Assembly (NCBI RefSeq): GCF_000024025.1
Contig: NC_013131.1
Coordinates: 1,550,001 to 1,614,000 of the forward strand
DNA: 64,000 nt
From: Catenulispora acidiphila DSM 44928
GTDB lineage: Bacteria > Actinomycetota > Actinomycetes > Streptomycetales > Catenulisporaceae
Direction of reading: 5' to 3'
Below, piece after piece: positions 16,725 to 25,724 of this stretch; positions within the stretch are counted from its first letter, which is position 1; each line of letters starts with the position of its first letter. Made by a program: the position numbers and the translations under genes. Below the pieces are notes generated by a model. That model was given only the letters and a program-made list of their open reading frames with translations. It had not been told where the DNA came from and ran no database searches.

Positions 16725-17506
16725 CGGCTTGCCTCCACGAAGATCTCACCGGCCGCGTATGCCTTCTGCGCCACCTCGTCGCGGCCGTAGTCCGGGACAC
16801 AGCTGGTGAATCCGGCGCCACCGGGGATCTCGACCACTCCGTCGACCATCATCCGGTTGATCTTCAACGATTGCGGCGGTCCGGCGGCCAGGAGTTCGGC
16901 GGTGTCGACGACGCGTTCGCAGGAGACGTAACGCTTCTCGGCGGCCAGGCAGTAGAGGTCGTCGAAGTAGATGTCAGGGCCCAGATACTGGGTGTTGCCG
17001 AACATGTCGGCGCGGTTCAGGTGGACCAGGGCGGCGTCGAGGTGGATCGCCGGCATGGCCAACAGTTTCTCGCCGTCGTCGTAGGGCGAGTCGACGGTGC
17101 GCAGGTCGCGGTTGTTGCGCATGACGTCGGTGCCCAGACCTGCGCGGGTGGGCAGGAACGGCAGGCGCAGCGCGGCGGCGTACAGACCCCACTGCAGCGC
17201 GCCTTCGTCGAACTCTGATACCTCGATCTCGCCTTCCTGGCGGGCTTTGCGGAAGTGCGGGTCCAGGGGGATCGAGTCCAGGGACACGAAGCCGTACACC
17301 GCTTTGCGGACCTTGCCGGTCGCGCAGAGCATGCCGACGTCCGGGCCGCCGTAGGACACGACGGTCAGGTCTTTCAGGCTGGACTTGGCGATCGCGCTCA
17401 CCAACGCCATCGGCTTGCGCCGCGATCCCCAGCCGCCGATGCCGACGGTCATGCCGTCGCGCAGTTCGGCGACCACGTCCTCGATGCTCATCCGCTTGTC
17501 GCGCAT
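16721..17506 (-). CDS. ipdA: CoA-transferase-family subunit alpha, IpdA-like (steroid ring C hydrolase)
   Basis: 261 aa. Alpha-type class I CoA-transferase domain: RMSIEDVVAELRDGMTVGIG, GWGSRRKPMALVSAI, LTVVSYGGPDVGMLCATGKV, and NRADMFGNTQYLGPD. It lies between echA20 (2 bp gap) and ipdB (4-bp overlap), the same order as in the mycobacterial HIP cluster. With IpdB it would open the last ring of the steroid nucleus as its CoA thioester. The alternative, a plain 3-oxoacid CoA-transferase, is less likely because of the echA20 and ipdC partners. Confidence 0.87.
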   Translation of the reverse strand: MRDKRMSIEDVVAELRDGMTVGIGGWGSRRKPMALVSAIAKSSLKDLTVVSYGGPDVGMLCATGKVRKAVYGFVSLDSIPLDPHFRKARQEGEIEVSEFDEGALQWGLYAAALRLPFLPTRAGLGTDVMRNNRDLRTVDSPYDDGEKLLAMPAIHLDAALVHLNRADMFGNTQYLGPDIYFDDLYCLAAEKRYVSCERVVDTAELLAAGPPQSLKINRMMVDGVVEIPGGAGFTSCVPDYGRDEVAQKAYAAGEIFVEASR

Positions 17507-17508
17507 GC

Positions 17509-18267
17509 TCAGACCCCGCCTTCCACGAACTTGTCCCGTTCCTCGTCGGCGACCCCGGCCAGGTTGATCTCGAAGGTGAAGCCCTGCTCAAAGCGGTAGG
17601 AGCGCTTCACGTCGACGGGGTCGATCCCGTTCAGCGCGGCCTTGGCGGCGCGGATCACCGCCGGGTGTTTGGCGGCGATCTCGGCGGCGAGTTCCAGGGT
17701 GCGCGCGTGCAGCTTCTCGCGCGGGACGACGTCCCAGACCGAGCCGAACTCCAGCAGCCGCTGCGCCGAGACGGTGCGCGCCGTGTAGTACATGGTCCGC
17801 AAATAGTGCTGCGGGACGAGGCGCCCGAGATGCGTCGCCGCGCCGAGTGCGCCGCGGTCGACCTCGGGCAGCCCGAAGTAGGCGTCGTCGCTGGCGATGA
17901 TGCTGTCGGCGTTGCCCACCAGGCCGATCCCGCCGCCGACGCAGAACCCTGCGACCTCCGCGATCACCGGCACCGGGCAGTCGTAGACGGCGGCGAACGC
18001 GGCGGCGCAGCCGGCGTTGGCGCCGAGCAGCGCGTCGAACCCGGCGGTGTTCTGCATCTCCTTGATGTCCACCCCGGCATTGAATCCGCGGCCCTCGGCA
18101 CGCAGGATGACCACCCGTGTCTCAGGATCCTGACCCGCGGCCCGCAGCGCGTCGGCGAGCGCGAACCAGCCGGCCACCGGCAGCGCGTTCACCGGCGGCT
18201 GGTCCACGCTGACGGTGACGACGCCGCGATGCGCCGCACCGGGCTCGCTGGTACTGGTGACGGCCAA
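17509..18267 (-). CDS. echA20: Enoyl-CoA hydratase/isomerase family, EchA20-like (steroid ring D hydrolase)
   Basis: 252 aa from TTG at 18267, chosen because GGGAGG lies 5 bases upstream and homology begins just after; the longer upstream frame is unrelated. Crotonase fold: TVSVDQPPVNALPVAGWFAL, GRGFNAGVDIKEMQ (CoA-binding loop), EVAGFCVGGGIGLVGNADSI (oxyanion hole), YFGLPEVDRGALGAA. EchA20 of M. tuberculosis opens ring D of a CoA-linked HIP intermediate. It is the first gene of the leftward ipd operon, with operator B 37 bp upstream of its start. Confidence 0.86.
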   Translation of the reverse strand: MAVTSTSEPGAAHRGVVTVSVDQPPVNALPVAGWFALADALRAAGQDPETRVVILRAEGRGFNAGVDIKEMQNTAGFDALLGANAGCAAAFAAVYDCPVPVIAEVAGFCVGGGIGLVGNADSIIASDDAYFGLPEVDRGALGAATHLGRLVPQHYLRTMYYTARTVSAQRLLEFGSVWDVVPREKLHARTLELAAEIAAKHPAVIRAAKAALNGIDPVDVKRSYRFEQGFTFEINLAGVADEERDKFVEGGV

Positions 18268-18304
18268 GGCGGCCTCCCGGGTCGGTGGGATGCGGGCAGA
18301 GCAA

Positions 18305-18320
18305 CCTAGCATTTGCTTGG
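18305..18320. promoter_or_regulatory. Operator B upstream of echA20-ipdABC
   Basis: CCTAGCATTTGCTTGG is a near-perfect 16-bp palindrome (arms CCTAGCA and TGCTTGG, one mismatch). The half TTGCTTGG is identical to that in sites A and C. It lies 37 bp before the TTG start of echA20, a typical place for a TetR repressor to block a promoter. Confidence 0.7.
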
Positions 18321-18453
18321 GACCGATCCTAGCCGTCGCTCGGAGGGGTGACCAGAGCGGCGGGAAACGCGCCCGTGACGGACAGTGGCCCTTGTAGGGA
18401 ACTTGCACGGAACCAGCACGGAACCAGCACCGCGACCGATCGGAGCGCGCACG

Positions 18454-19596
18454 ATGTCCCAGGACGACCAGCGCAACCAGCCGAACGAGGACTCTGCGCG
18501 GGACGCGGCGGCCGCCGGTGCCGCGGAGTCGGCCGGCACCTCGGCGCCGGGCGCCACTGGGCCCGCGCAGCCTGCTGCCACGACCTCGGGCCAGGATCCG
18601 GTGCAGCCTGCCGCCTCCGACCCTGGCGCTCCCGATCCCGTGCACCCTGATATCACGACCACTTCCGGCGCTGCCGATCCCGCGCACCCTGCTGCCGCCA
18701 CCACTTCTGGCGGTGCCACCGTCTCGACCGCTGCCGCCGCCTCTGCATCCGCCCCCGCATCGCCTTCCGCGCGCCAGACCTCGGCTCGCCGCGAGTTCCA
18801 TGAGGCTGGCGAGGGTGCCGCGCGGTATGCCGTCAGCGTCGGCGAAGCTCCGCGGTCCGGGTCCGAGCAGTCGTGGAGTGCCGAGCCGAATCCCGGCTAC
18901 CAGCGTGATCCCGCCATCAACTACCCGACCAAGCGGGTCGTCGCCGGTACTTTGATCGGCGCGCTGCTGCTGGCTGGCGGTGTCGTCTATGCCGCGCGCC
19001 TGCTCACCAACCGGTCCGGCAACGGAAACGGCGCGGCGCCGTGGACCGCGGCGTACTCGCAGGACGGTGCCGTGGTCGGCGGGATCAGTGCGCAGAACAA
19101 CGGCTCGGCGCCCGAGATCGAGCTCCCAGCCCACCTCACGTTCGGGACCAGCGGGTCGGTCAGCTCAGGGGTGTTCACCGCGGCGATCGCCTCGTGCCGG
19201 ACCGCCACGGCGATCTCCGTGCCGGTGACCAGCGAGACCGGTACGGCCGCCGCTATCGGTACGTGGTCGTCGCAGGCTGCCGCCGCTGCGCAGAAGCTGC
19301 GTGCCGACGCTGCCACGCTGGAGAGCGCGCTCAACCTCGGGCACGCTGACGCGGTGGCGAGTGCGGCGAACACGTTGTGCCTGGGGTATCCGACCATCGC
19401 CGCCGTGCCGCCGATGCCGGATGCGGAGGGCTCGCACGCGTGGGCGTCCGCTGTCAGCTCCTTCGCCAACGCCGCGACTCAGGCGCTGCAGGGCGTCAGC
19501 GGCAACCCCGATGCGACCTCGGCGGCGTTCGACGCCCTCCGGCAGGGCAACGATCAGCTGACCGCGATGTCTGCGCGGATTGACAGCGTCTCCTAA
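18454..19596 (+). CDS. Single-pass membrane protein with Ala/Thr/Pro-rich cytoplasmic tail, unknown
   Basis: 380 aa from ATG at 18454. Residues 1-150 are low-complexity (Ala, Ser, Thr, Pro, Gly) with recurring DPxxP and TTSG units. A transmembrane helix follows (about 168-188, VVAGTLIGALLLAGGVVYAA). The extracellular part (about 190-380) is mostly helical, with two Cys (SCRTAT, LCLGYP) and a segment of Ala-rich helices (QAAAAAQKLRADAATLESAL). No enzyme motif is seen. It diverges from the echA20 operon and ends at a strong terminator. Function unknown. Confidence 0.7.
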   Translation: MSQDDQRNQPNEDSARDAAAAGAAESAGTSAPGATGPAQPAATTSGQDPVQPAASDPGAPDPVHPDITTTSGAADPAHPAAATTSGGATVSTAAAASASAPASPSARQTSARREFHEAGEGAARYAVSVGEAPRSGSEQSWSAEPNPGYQRDPAINYPTKRVVAGTLIGALLLAGGVVYAARLLTNRSGNGNGAAPWTAAYSQDGAVVGGISAQNNGSAPEIELPAHLTFGTSGSVSSGVFTAAIASCRTATAISVPVTSETGTAAAIGTWSSQAAAAAQKLRADAATLESALNLGHADAVASAANTLCLGYPTIAAVPPMPDAEGSHAWASAVSSFANAATQALQGVSGNPDATSAAFDALRQGNDQLTAMSARIDSVS

Positions 19597-19628
19597 AACA
19601 ACAGCGCTGACCTGCGCTTCAACCCCTC

Positions 19629-19666
19629 CTGACAGCCGCTGACGGACCCGCGTCGGCGGCTGTCAG
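19629..19666 (+). terminator. Hairpin terminator after the unknown membrane protein
   Basis: CTGACAGCCGCTGACG and CGTCGGCGGCTGTCAG pair over 16 bp with one G-U, around a 6-base loop (GACCCG). It lies 33 bp after the stop at 19596. No T-run follows. Confidence 0.7.
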
Positions 19667-19763
19667 CCGCTGTCAGCGCCATGTGCGCGAGCTATCAGCG
19701 GCATCCCTGATGCTTCTACTCGTCAGCGAAGACGAGTACAGACGACACAGAGGGGACGGGGCG

Positions 19764-20774
19764 ATGACCTCCTACGCGATCGAGGCCGAGGGCCTGCAGA
19801 AGGCATTCGGCGAGACCAAGGCGCTCCAGGGCGTCGACCTGTTCGCCAAGCAGGGCACCGTGCACGCGGTTCTGGGCCCGAACGGCGCCGGCAAGACCAC
19901 CAGCGTGCGGATCCTGGCCACGCTGATCAAGGCCGACGCCGGGCACGCCCGCATCGGCGGCTACGACGTGGCCAAGGAAGCCGAGAAGGTCCGCGCCACG
20001 ATCGGGCTGACGGGCCAGTACGCCTCGGTCGACGAGGACCTGACCGGCATGGAGAACATGGAGCTGATCGGCCGGCTGCTGGACCTGTCCAAGCGCGACG
20101 CCCGGGCCCGTGCCGCCGAGCTGCTGGAGTGGTTCGACCTCACCGACGCAGCCAAGCGCCCCGCCAAGACTTACTCCGGCGGCATGCGCCGGCGCCTGGA
20201 CCTGGCCGCCTCACTGGTCGGCCGGCCTTCAGTGATCTTCCTGGACGAGCCCACCACCGGCCTGGACCCCGCCAAGCGCGAGGACATGTGGGGCGTGGTG
20301 CGCCGGCTGGTCGGCGAGGGCTCGACGGTCATGCTCACCACGCAGTACCTGGAGGAGGCCGACGCCCTGGCCGACGAGGTGACGGTCATCGACCACGGCC
20401 GGGTGATCGCCCACGACACCCCGCTGGGCCTCAAGCGCGTCGTCGGCGGGCAGACGCTGACCGTGCAGCCGCTGGACCCGGCCCGCCTGGCCGAGGCCGC
20501 GGCGCTGCTCCAGCAGGTGTCCGGCAACAAGGCCGAGTCGCCGCGCACCGGCGTGGTGTCCGCCCCGGTGAAGGACGACGCCGCACTGACCGAGGTCGTC
20601 GCCCGGCTCTCCGCCGCCGGCATCGGCGTGACCGAGCTGTCGCTGCACCTGCCGAGCCTGGACGAGGTGTTCTTCTCCCTGGTCGGCCGCCGCGCCGGAG
20701 ACGACAAGGCGCCCGGCGGAGCCGCCAAGGAGCCGGCCGAACTGGACGACGCCTCGACCCCGGTCGCCGTCTGA
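19764..20774 (+). CDS. ABC transporter ATP-binding protein, DrrA type
   Basis: 336 aa from ATG at 19764. Walker A GPNGAGKTTS (about 40), signature YSGGMRRRLDLAASLVGRP, Walker B VIFLDEPTTGLD, and a C-terminal DrrA-type extension (about 225-336, LTVQPLDPARLAEAAALLQQ ... LSLHLPSLDEVFFSLVG). These ATPases energise two-component exporters of antibiotics or lipids. The partner permease follows, but only after 513 bp of repeat DNA instead of the usual overlap. The substrate is unknown. Confidence 0.9.
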   Translation: MTSYAIEAEGLQKAFGETKALQGVDLFAKQGTVHAVLGPNGAGKTTSVRILATLIKADAGHARIGGYDVAKEAEKVRATIGLTGQYASVDEDLTGMENMELIGRLLDLSKRDARARAAELLEWFDLTDAAKRPAKTYSGGMRRRLDLAASLVGRPSVIFLDEPTTGLDPAKREDMWGVVRRLVGEGSTVMLTTQYLEEADALADEVTVIDHGRVIAHDTPLGLKRVVGGQTLTVQPLDPARLAEAAALLQQVSGNKAESPRTGVVSAPVKDDAALTEVVARLSAAGIGVTELSLHLPSLDEVFFSLVGRRAGDDKAPGGAAKEPAELDDASTPVAV

Positions 20775-21260
20775 GCCCTGCGAGGGCACTGGCACGGCGA
20801 GCGCCAGCAGCCGCAACGAGCGCCGCCAGCACAGCGCGCACCACCGAGCACCGAGCACCGAGCACCGAGCACCGAGCACAGCGCGCGCCACCACAGCGAT
20901 CGCCGCCAGCGCACCGAGCACCAAGCACCAAGCACCAAGCACACCAAGCACACCGAGCACCGAGCACCGAGCACAGCGCGCGCCACCGCGAGCACCGCCA
21001 GGGCACTGAGTACCACCACAGCGAGCACCAGCGCAGCGGGCACCGCCACCACAGCGAGCGCTACCAGCACAGCGCGCACTAGCACGGCGAGCGCCACCAA
21101 CGCAGCGAGCGCTACCGCCACTGCGAGTACCGCCACCGCACCGAGTACTACCAGCACTGCGAGTACCGCCACCGCACCGAGCACTACCAGCGCAGCGAGT
21201 GCACCACCGCAGCGAGCACCGCCACCGCAGCAAGCACCATCGCCACAGCAAGCACCACCA
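20775..21260. repeat. 486-bp simple-repeat tract between drrA- and drrB-like genes
   Basis: The tract consists of short degenerate units: CACCGAG repeated in tandem (five copies near 20848-20882), AGCACCA, CAGCGAGCG and TACCGCCAC. Longer blocks are duplicated, e.g. GAGCACAGCGCGCGCCAC near 20875 and 20969, and ACTGCGAGTACCGCCACCGC near 21121 and 21158. It is purine/CA-rich on the + strand with almost no T in the first half. Open frames on both strands through it encode only monotonous peptides and are not genes. The drrB ribosome site (AAGGGGACC) follows at about 21276. Confidence 0.85.
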
Positions 21261-21287
21261 CACAAGACTTCTCAAAGGGGACCCACC

Positions 21288-22097
21288 ATGACCACCGCCA
21301 CCGTCGTCGCCGCCGGAACCACCGCCGCCGCCCCCAAGCCGTTCAAGACCATCCGCCACAGTGCGGCGCTGGCCAAGCGCAGCCTGATCAAGACCATGCG
21401 CACGCCGGAGGCGCTCCTGGACGTGACGCTCCAGCCGGTGATCTTCCTGCTGCTGTTCACCTATGTCTTCGGCGGTGCGATCGCCGGATCTCAGAGTGTG
21501 TACTTGCAGTACCTGTTGCCGGGCATCCTGGCGCAGACGATTGCGATGAGTGCCACGGCCATCGGCGTGAACATGAACACCGATATCTCCAAGGGTGTGT
21601 TCGACCGCTTCCGATCACTGCCGATCGCCAGGTCGGCTCCGCTGGTCGGCGCGGTGCTCGCCGACTTCGTCCGCTACGCGCTGGTCGCCGTCATCACGCT
21701 GACCGTCGGCTACGCGATGGGCTTCCGGATCCACACCAACCCGCTGGAGGCCGGCGCGGCGCTGCTCGTCTCCGTGGCCTTCGCTTTGGCGCTGAGCTGG
21801 GTGTCGGTGTTCCTCGGGATGCTGGCCCGGACCCCTGGCGCGGTGCAGGGCATGATGATCCTGCTGGTGCTGCCGCTGAGCTTCGGCAGCAACACCTTCG
21901 TGCAGACCAACACCCTGCCGGGCTGGATGCAGGCCTTCGTCAACGTCAACCCGATCACGCACCTGGCCGGCGTCTCCCGCGGCCTGTTCCTGGGCGGGCC
22001 GGTCGCCACCCACATGCTGTGGACGTTCGGCTGGATCGTCGGGCTGACCGCGGTCTTCATGCCGCTGGCGCTGCGGGCCTACGGCCGCAAGGTCTGA
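21288..22097 (+). CDS. ABC-2 type transport permease, DrrB type
   Basis: 269 aa. Six membrane helices expected of ABC-2 permeases; family hallmarks include TMRTPEALLDVTLQPVIFLL, FVFGGAIAGS-like YVFGGAIAGSQSVYLQYLLP, GVFDRFRSLPIARSAPLVGA, and LPLSFGSNTFVQTNTLPGWM. It is the membrane partner of the DrrA-type ATPase at 19764. Its last 19 bp overlap the end of the convergent AfsR-like gene. Drug or lipid export is likely; the substrate is not known. Confidence 0.9.
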   Translation: MTTATVVAAGTTAAAPKPFKTIRHSAALAKRSLIKTMRTPEALLDVTLQPVIFLLLFTYVFGGAIAGSQSVYLQYLLPGILAQTIAMSATAIGVNMNTDISKGVFDRFRSLPIARSAPLVGAVLADFVRYALVAVITLTVGYAMGFRIHTNPLEAGAALLVSVAFALALSWVSVFLGMLARTPGAVQGMMILLVLPLSFGSNTFVQTNTLPGWMQAFVNVNPITHLAGVSRGLFLGGPVATHMLWTFGWIVGLTAVFMPLALRAYGRKV

Positions 22098-25000
22098 ATG
22101 CCGCTCTTCGGGTCGGTCAGGATCTCCTCCGGCAGACCCAGCGTGTGCGCGACGAGAGCTTGGTTCTCGTCGCGCGTCGCGCTTTTTCCGGCCGTATAGC
22201 AGGACTCGTAGTCGGGCTGCCCGGCGAGCTTCTTCACCAGCGCGACGCGTTCGGTGTCGCTGTGGTCGGCCGCGCCGAGCATGCTCTCGGAGGCGCCGAG
22301 CAGCCGCATCGCGAGCTCGGTCTGGCCGACGGCGTGGGCGTAGCGTGCGGCGCCGCCCGCCATCCGCGCCTGGATGGGCATGTCGCGGGCGATCAGGCCG
22401 AAGCAGAAGGCCCGGCCCAGCGCGGCGCGCGCGGCGTCGGTCTGGCCGGAGTCCAGGTACAGGTTCGCCACGCTCGCCTCGCGGAACGCCAGCAGCTGCG
22501 GCGGTCCGTTCCAGCTGTCGATGAACTCCACACTGGCCATGTTCAAGTAATGCCAGGCGCGGTCGGTTTCGCCGGATTGCCGGTGGTGTTCGCTGAGCCC
22601 GAGCATCGCCACGAAGCAGCTCATCTGCGAACCCGAGCGCCGCGCCGACTCCAGGACCTCCTCCAGCAGCGCGCGGGCGGCGTCGGTCTGGCCGAGCCGG
22701 GTGAGCAGTTGGGCCCGGCCGATCTGGATCTGCGCGGCGCTGGTGAAGGCGTTGATCTCCTGGATCAGTTCCAGCGCCTCGGATTGCAGCCGCAGGGCCG
22801 TCTCGTCGTCGCCGTCGGTGACGGCCAGCGAGGCCAGGCCGTTCAGGGCGGCCGACAGACCCCAGCGGTCGCCGAGCTCTTCGAAGACGGCGGAAGCGTG
22901 CTCCAGGTCGGCACGCACCGGCGCGCGGACCCCGGCGTTCTCCGCGGACATGCCGCGCATCAGGTGCAGCATCGCGCCGACCCACGGATCCGGGTGCACG
23001 CCGTACTTCTCGACCGCGGCGTTCAGCTGCTCCCGGTCGTCGCTGAGCATCGGCGCGATGACCGCCGCCAGCGCCAGCAGCGGATGCTCGATCTCGCCCA
23101 GGGCGGCGATCTCCGCGGCGATCTCGCGGGTCATCCGAGGGACCTCCTCCCAGAGGTAGTCCTCCATGACCGAGGTGATGCGCGCCATCACCGAGACGAT
23201 CGCGCGCGCCTCCTTCGGCGAGGGTCCCGGAACCTGCAACGCCAACCGCGTCCAGGACCGGCCCTCCTGGTTCTGGTCGCCGAGCGTCCAGTACCAGGAC
23301 ATCGCGGCGGCCAGGCGGATCGCGGTGTCGGCGTCCTCGTCGGCGGCGGCGAACCGCAGTGCGGCCAAGATGTTGTCGCGCTCGGCGTTGAGGCGCTTGA
23401 GCCACGCCATCTGCTGCGAGCGCCGCAGCTGCGGCTCCGCGGTCTCGGCGAGTTCGAGAAAGAACGCCGCGTGCGCGCGCCTGGTGACGGCCAGCCGGCC
23501 GGTCTCGCTCAAGCGGTCGGCGCCGTACTCGCGCAGCGTCTCCAGCATGCGGAAGCGCGGGTCCTGACCGGGCTCGGTCGGCACCGACTGCAGCAGCGAC
23601 TTGTCCACGAGCGCGGAGAGCAGGTCGAAGGCGGAATCGGCGTCCAAGCCGGGGGTCACCGCGGCGGCGGCCGCGGCGGTGACGCCGCCGGGGAAGACCG
23701 CCAGGCGCTCGGCGAGGTCGCGCTCGTCGTCGGAGAGCAGCTCCCAGCTCCACGCGACGACGGCGCGCAGCGTCTGATGCCGCGGCATGGCAGTGCGGCT
23801 GCCGCCGGTCAGGAGCCGGAACCGGTCGCTGAGCCGGCTGGCGATCTGGTGCAGCGGCAGGGTTCGGAGGCGCGCGGCGGCGAGTTCGATCGCCAGCGGC
23901 AGTCCGTCCAGGCTGCGGCAGATGCGGATCACGTCGGGGAGCGTGTCGGCGTCGACGGCGAAGTCCGGCACGACAGCGGCGGCGCGGTCGGCGAACAGCC
24001 GGACGGCGGGGTAGGCCAGCACGGTGTCGGCGACGGTGTAGGTAGAAGGGTCCGCGGATTCGCTTGCTGGGGCTCGGTTTCTGCCCGCCGAGGCGAGGCT
24101 TCCGGATCCGCCGGACGGTGCGCAGATCACGGCTTCGTCGGTCACGCTGTACGTCCCGCCACCGGTCGTCGGATCGCAGGTCTCGCCGCCGATCCCGTTC
24201 CCAAGCCCGTTCCCGTTCCCGTTCCCGTTCCCGCTCCCGCTCCCGTTTCCGTCCGCCGGAGTCCGGCTCCGGCTGTCCGCCCGGCCCATCGCCGCCAGCC
24301 GGCGCGACTCGCGGGCCCGCGCACCGGCCTCGTCGAAGTCCTCCGCGTCCGGCAATCCCAGCGGCGGCACCGGGAACAGGCTCTCGCCGTCGATGGTCAG
24401 CGGTTCACGGCTGGTGGCCAGGACGCGCAGCCCCGGCGCGTGGCCCAGCAGCGTCTCGGCGAGCCCGGCGGCGGCGCCGACCAGGTGCTCGCAGTTGTCG
24501 AGGATGAGCAGGATCCGCTTCTCGGCCAGCGTCTCGATCAGGTGGCCCTCGGCGCTGCGCAGCAGGGCGGCGGCCGCGGCCGGCGAGCCGTTGCTGCTCA
24601 TCATCCGGCTTTCGCGCGGACCCAGCGCCGACAGCACCGCCTGCGGTACCTCGCCGGGATCAGTGACCGGCGCGAGTTCGGCGAGCCAGGCGCCGTCAGG
24701 GAAGCGTTCCAGGACGCGCTGCGCCGCCTCGCCGGCCAGCCGGGTCTTGCCCGCGCCGCCCGGGCCGACGAGCGTCACCAGGCGGGAGGCGTCCAGCATC
24801 TTGCCGATCCGGGTCACCTCCTCGTCGCGCCCGACGAAGCTGGTCAGGCGGGACTTGAGGTTCGTGCGCGGCGCGTGTTCCAGAGCAGGCGGCGCCAAGG
24901 CGGGGTCGCTGCGCAGCACCGCGAGATGGACTTCGGCCAGGTCCTTGGACGGGTCGATGCCGAGCTGGTCGGCCAGGGCCCGCCGCACTTGTTCGTAGAC

Positions 25001-25639
25001 GGCCAGCGCGTCGGCCTGCCGTCCCACCGCGTACAGGGCTCTGACATGCAGCGCGGCGATGTTCTCGCGCAGCGGGTGTTCGGCGCCGAGCGCCTCGAGT
25101 TCGGCCAGCGCCTCGGCGGCGTGTCCCAGCCGCAGCTCGGCGTCGAGCCGGTCGGTCAGCGCGGCGAGCCGCAGCTCGTCCAGCCGTGCGGCCGGCGCCA
25201 CCGCGAACGCCGCGTCGGCGACGTCGGCCAGGGCCGGACCCCGCCACAGCGCCAGCGCCTCGCGCAGCGTCGCGCGCGCCGCCGAGGGGTCGTCGGCCCG
25301 CAGCGCCTCACGGCCCGAGCGCGACAGCGACTCGAACCGCATCGCGTCCACCGACTCCGGCGCGATCGCCAGCCGGTATCCGCCGGGAGCGGAGGCGAGC
25401 AGCGCGGGATCGCCGAGGACTTTGCGGACACGCGAGATCAGGGACTGCAGCGCGTTCGCGGCGCCTTCCGGAGGCTCGTCGCCCCACAGCGCGTCGACGA
25501 GCGCCGAGACGGTGACCGCGCGCCCGGCGTCCAGCGCGAGCCGGGACATCAGGGTCCGCAGACGCGCGCCGCCGAGGGCCACCGGCGCGCCGTCGACACG
25601 GATCTCCAGCGGGCCCAGGATCGATACGGTCAGCGGCAC
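22079..25639 (-). CDS. AfsR/SARP-type ATPase regulator with a large insertion
   Basis: 1186 aa from GTG at 25639. Order of domains: OmpR-like winged helix (about 1-95, TVSILGPLEIRVDGAPVALG), BTAD helical domain (about 100-245), NB-ARC/STAND ATPase (about 255-640; Walker A GPGGAGKTRLA near 288, Walker B ILLILDNCEHL), then a long TPR-like helical region to the end. Between ATPase segments (VPPLGLPDAEDF and PAVRLFADRA) sits an unusual insertion of roughly 110 residues containing an (Asn-Gly)n run. Regulators of this family activate secondary-metabolite or transport genes. Targets may include the convergent drrAB-like pair or the divergent SDR genes; not shown by sequence. Confidence 0.88.
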   Translation of the reverse strand: MPLTVSILGPLEIRVDGAPVALGGARLRTLMSRLALDAGRAVTVSALVDALWGDEPPEGAANALQSLISRVRKVLGDPALLASAPGGYRLAIAPESVDAMRFESLSRSGREALRADDPSAARATLREALALWRGPALADVADAAFAVAPAARLDELRLAALTDRLDAELRLGHAAEALAELEALGAEHPLRENIAALHVRALYAVGRQADALAVYEQVRRALADQLGIDPSKDLAEVHLAVLRSDPALAPPALEHAPRTNLKSRLTSFVGRDEEVTRIGKMLDASRLVTLVGPGGAGKTRLAGEAAQRVLERFPDGAWLAELAPVTDPGEVPQAVLSALGPRESRMMSSNGSPAAAAALLRSAEGHLIETLAEKRILLILDNCEHLVGAAAGLAETLLGHAPGLRVLATSREPLTIDGESLFPVPPLGLPDAEDFDEAGARARESRRLAAMGRADSRSRTPADGNGSGSGNGNGNGNGLGNGIGGETCDPTTGGGTYSVTDEAVICAPSGGSGSLASAGRNRAPASESADPSTYTVADTVLAYPAVRLFADRAAAVVPDFAVDADTLPDVIRICRSLDGLPLAIELAAARLRTLPLHQIASRLSDRFRLLTGGSRTAMPRHQTLRAVVAWSWELLSDDERDLAERLAVFPGGVTAAAAAAVTPGLDADSAFDLLSALVDKSLLQSVPTEPGQDPRFRMLETLREYGADRLSETGRLAVTRRAHAAFFLELAETAEPQLRRSQQMAWLKRLNAERDNILAALRFAAADEDADTAIRLAAAMSWYWTLGDQNQEGRSWTRLALQVPGPSPKEARAIVSVMARITSVMEDYLWEEVPRMTREIAAEIAALGEIEHPLLALAAVIAPMLSDDREQLNAAVEKYGVHPDPWVGAMLHLMRGMSAENAGVRAPVRADLEHASAVFEELGDRWGLSAALNGLASLAVTDGDDETALRLQSEALELIQEINAFTSAAQIQIGRAQLLTRLGQTDAARALLEEVLESARRSGSQMSCFVAMLGLSEHHRQSGETDRAWHYLNMASVEFIDSWNGPPQLLAFREASVANLYLDSGQTDAARAALGRAFCFGLIARDMPIQARMAGGAARYAHAVGQTELAMRLLGASESMLGAADHSDTERVALVKKLAGQPDYESCYTAGKSATRDENQALVAHTLGLPEEILTDPKSGIQTLRP

Positions 25640-25696
25640 CGTCCCAGTCTGGCATGCGGGCCGCCGCTGGGGCGCCGGCGCGCGCCGGGTTCCCAA

Positions 25697-25712
25697 CCTA
25701 ACACTTGCTTGG
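25697..25712. promoter_or_regulatory. Operator C upstream of the two-SDR operon
   Basis: CCTAACACTTGCTTGG matches operator B at 14 of 16 positions and shares TTGCTTGG with A and B. It lies 12 bp before the GTG of the SDR at 25725, in the 85-bp gap shared with the divergent AfsR-like gene, so it could influence both. Confidence 0.68.
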
Positions 25713-25724
25713 TACGCTCCCGGC

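Noticed and set aside
20775-21359. Long Cys/Gly- or His/Pro-rich proteins encoded in the repeat between the ABC genes
   Set aside because: All frames are open only because of the simple repeat; there are no ribosome sites and no real composition.
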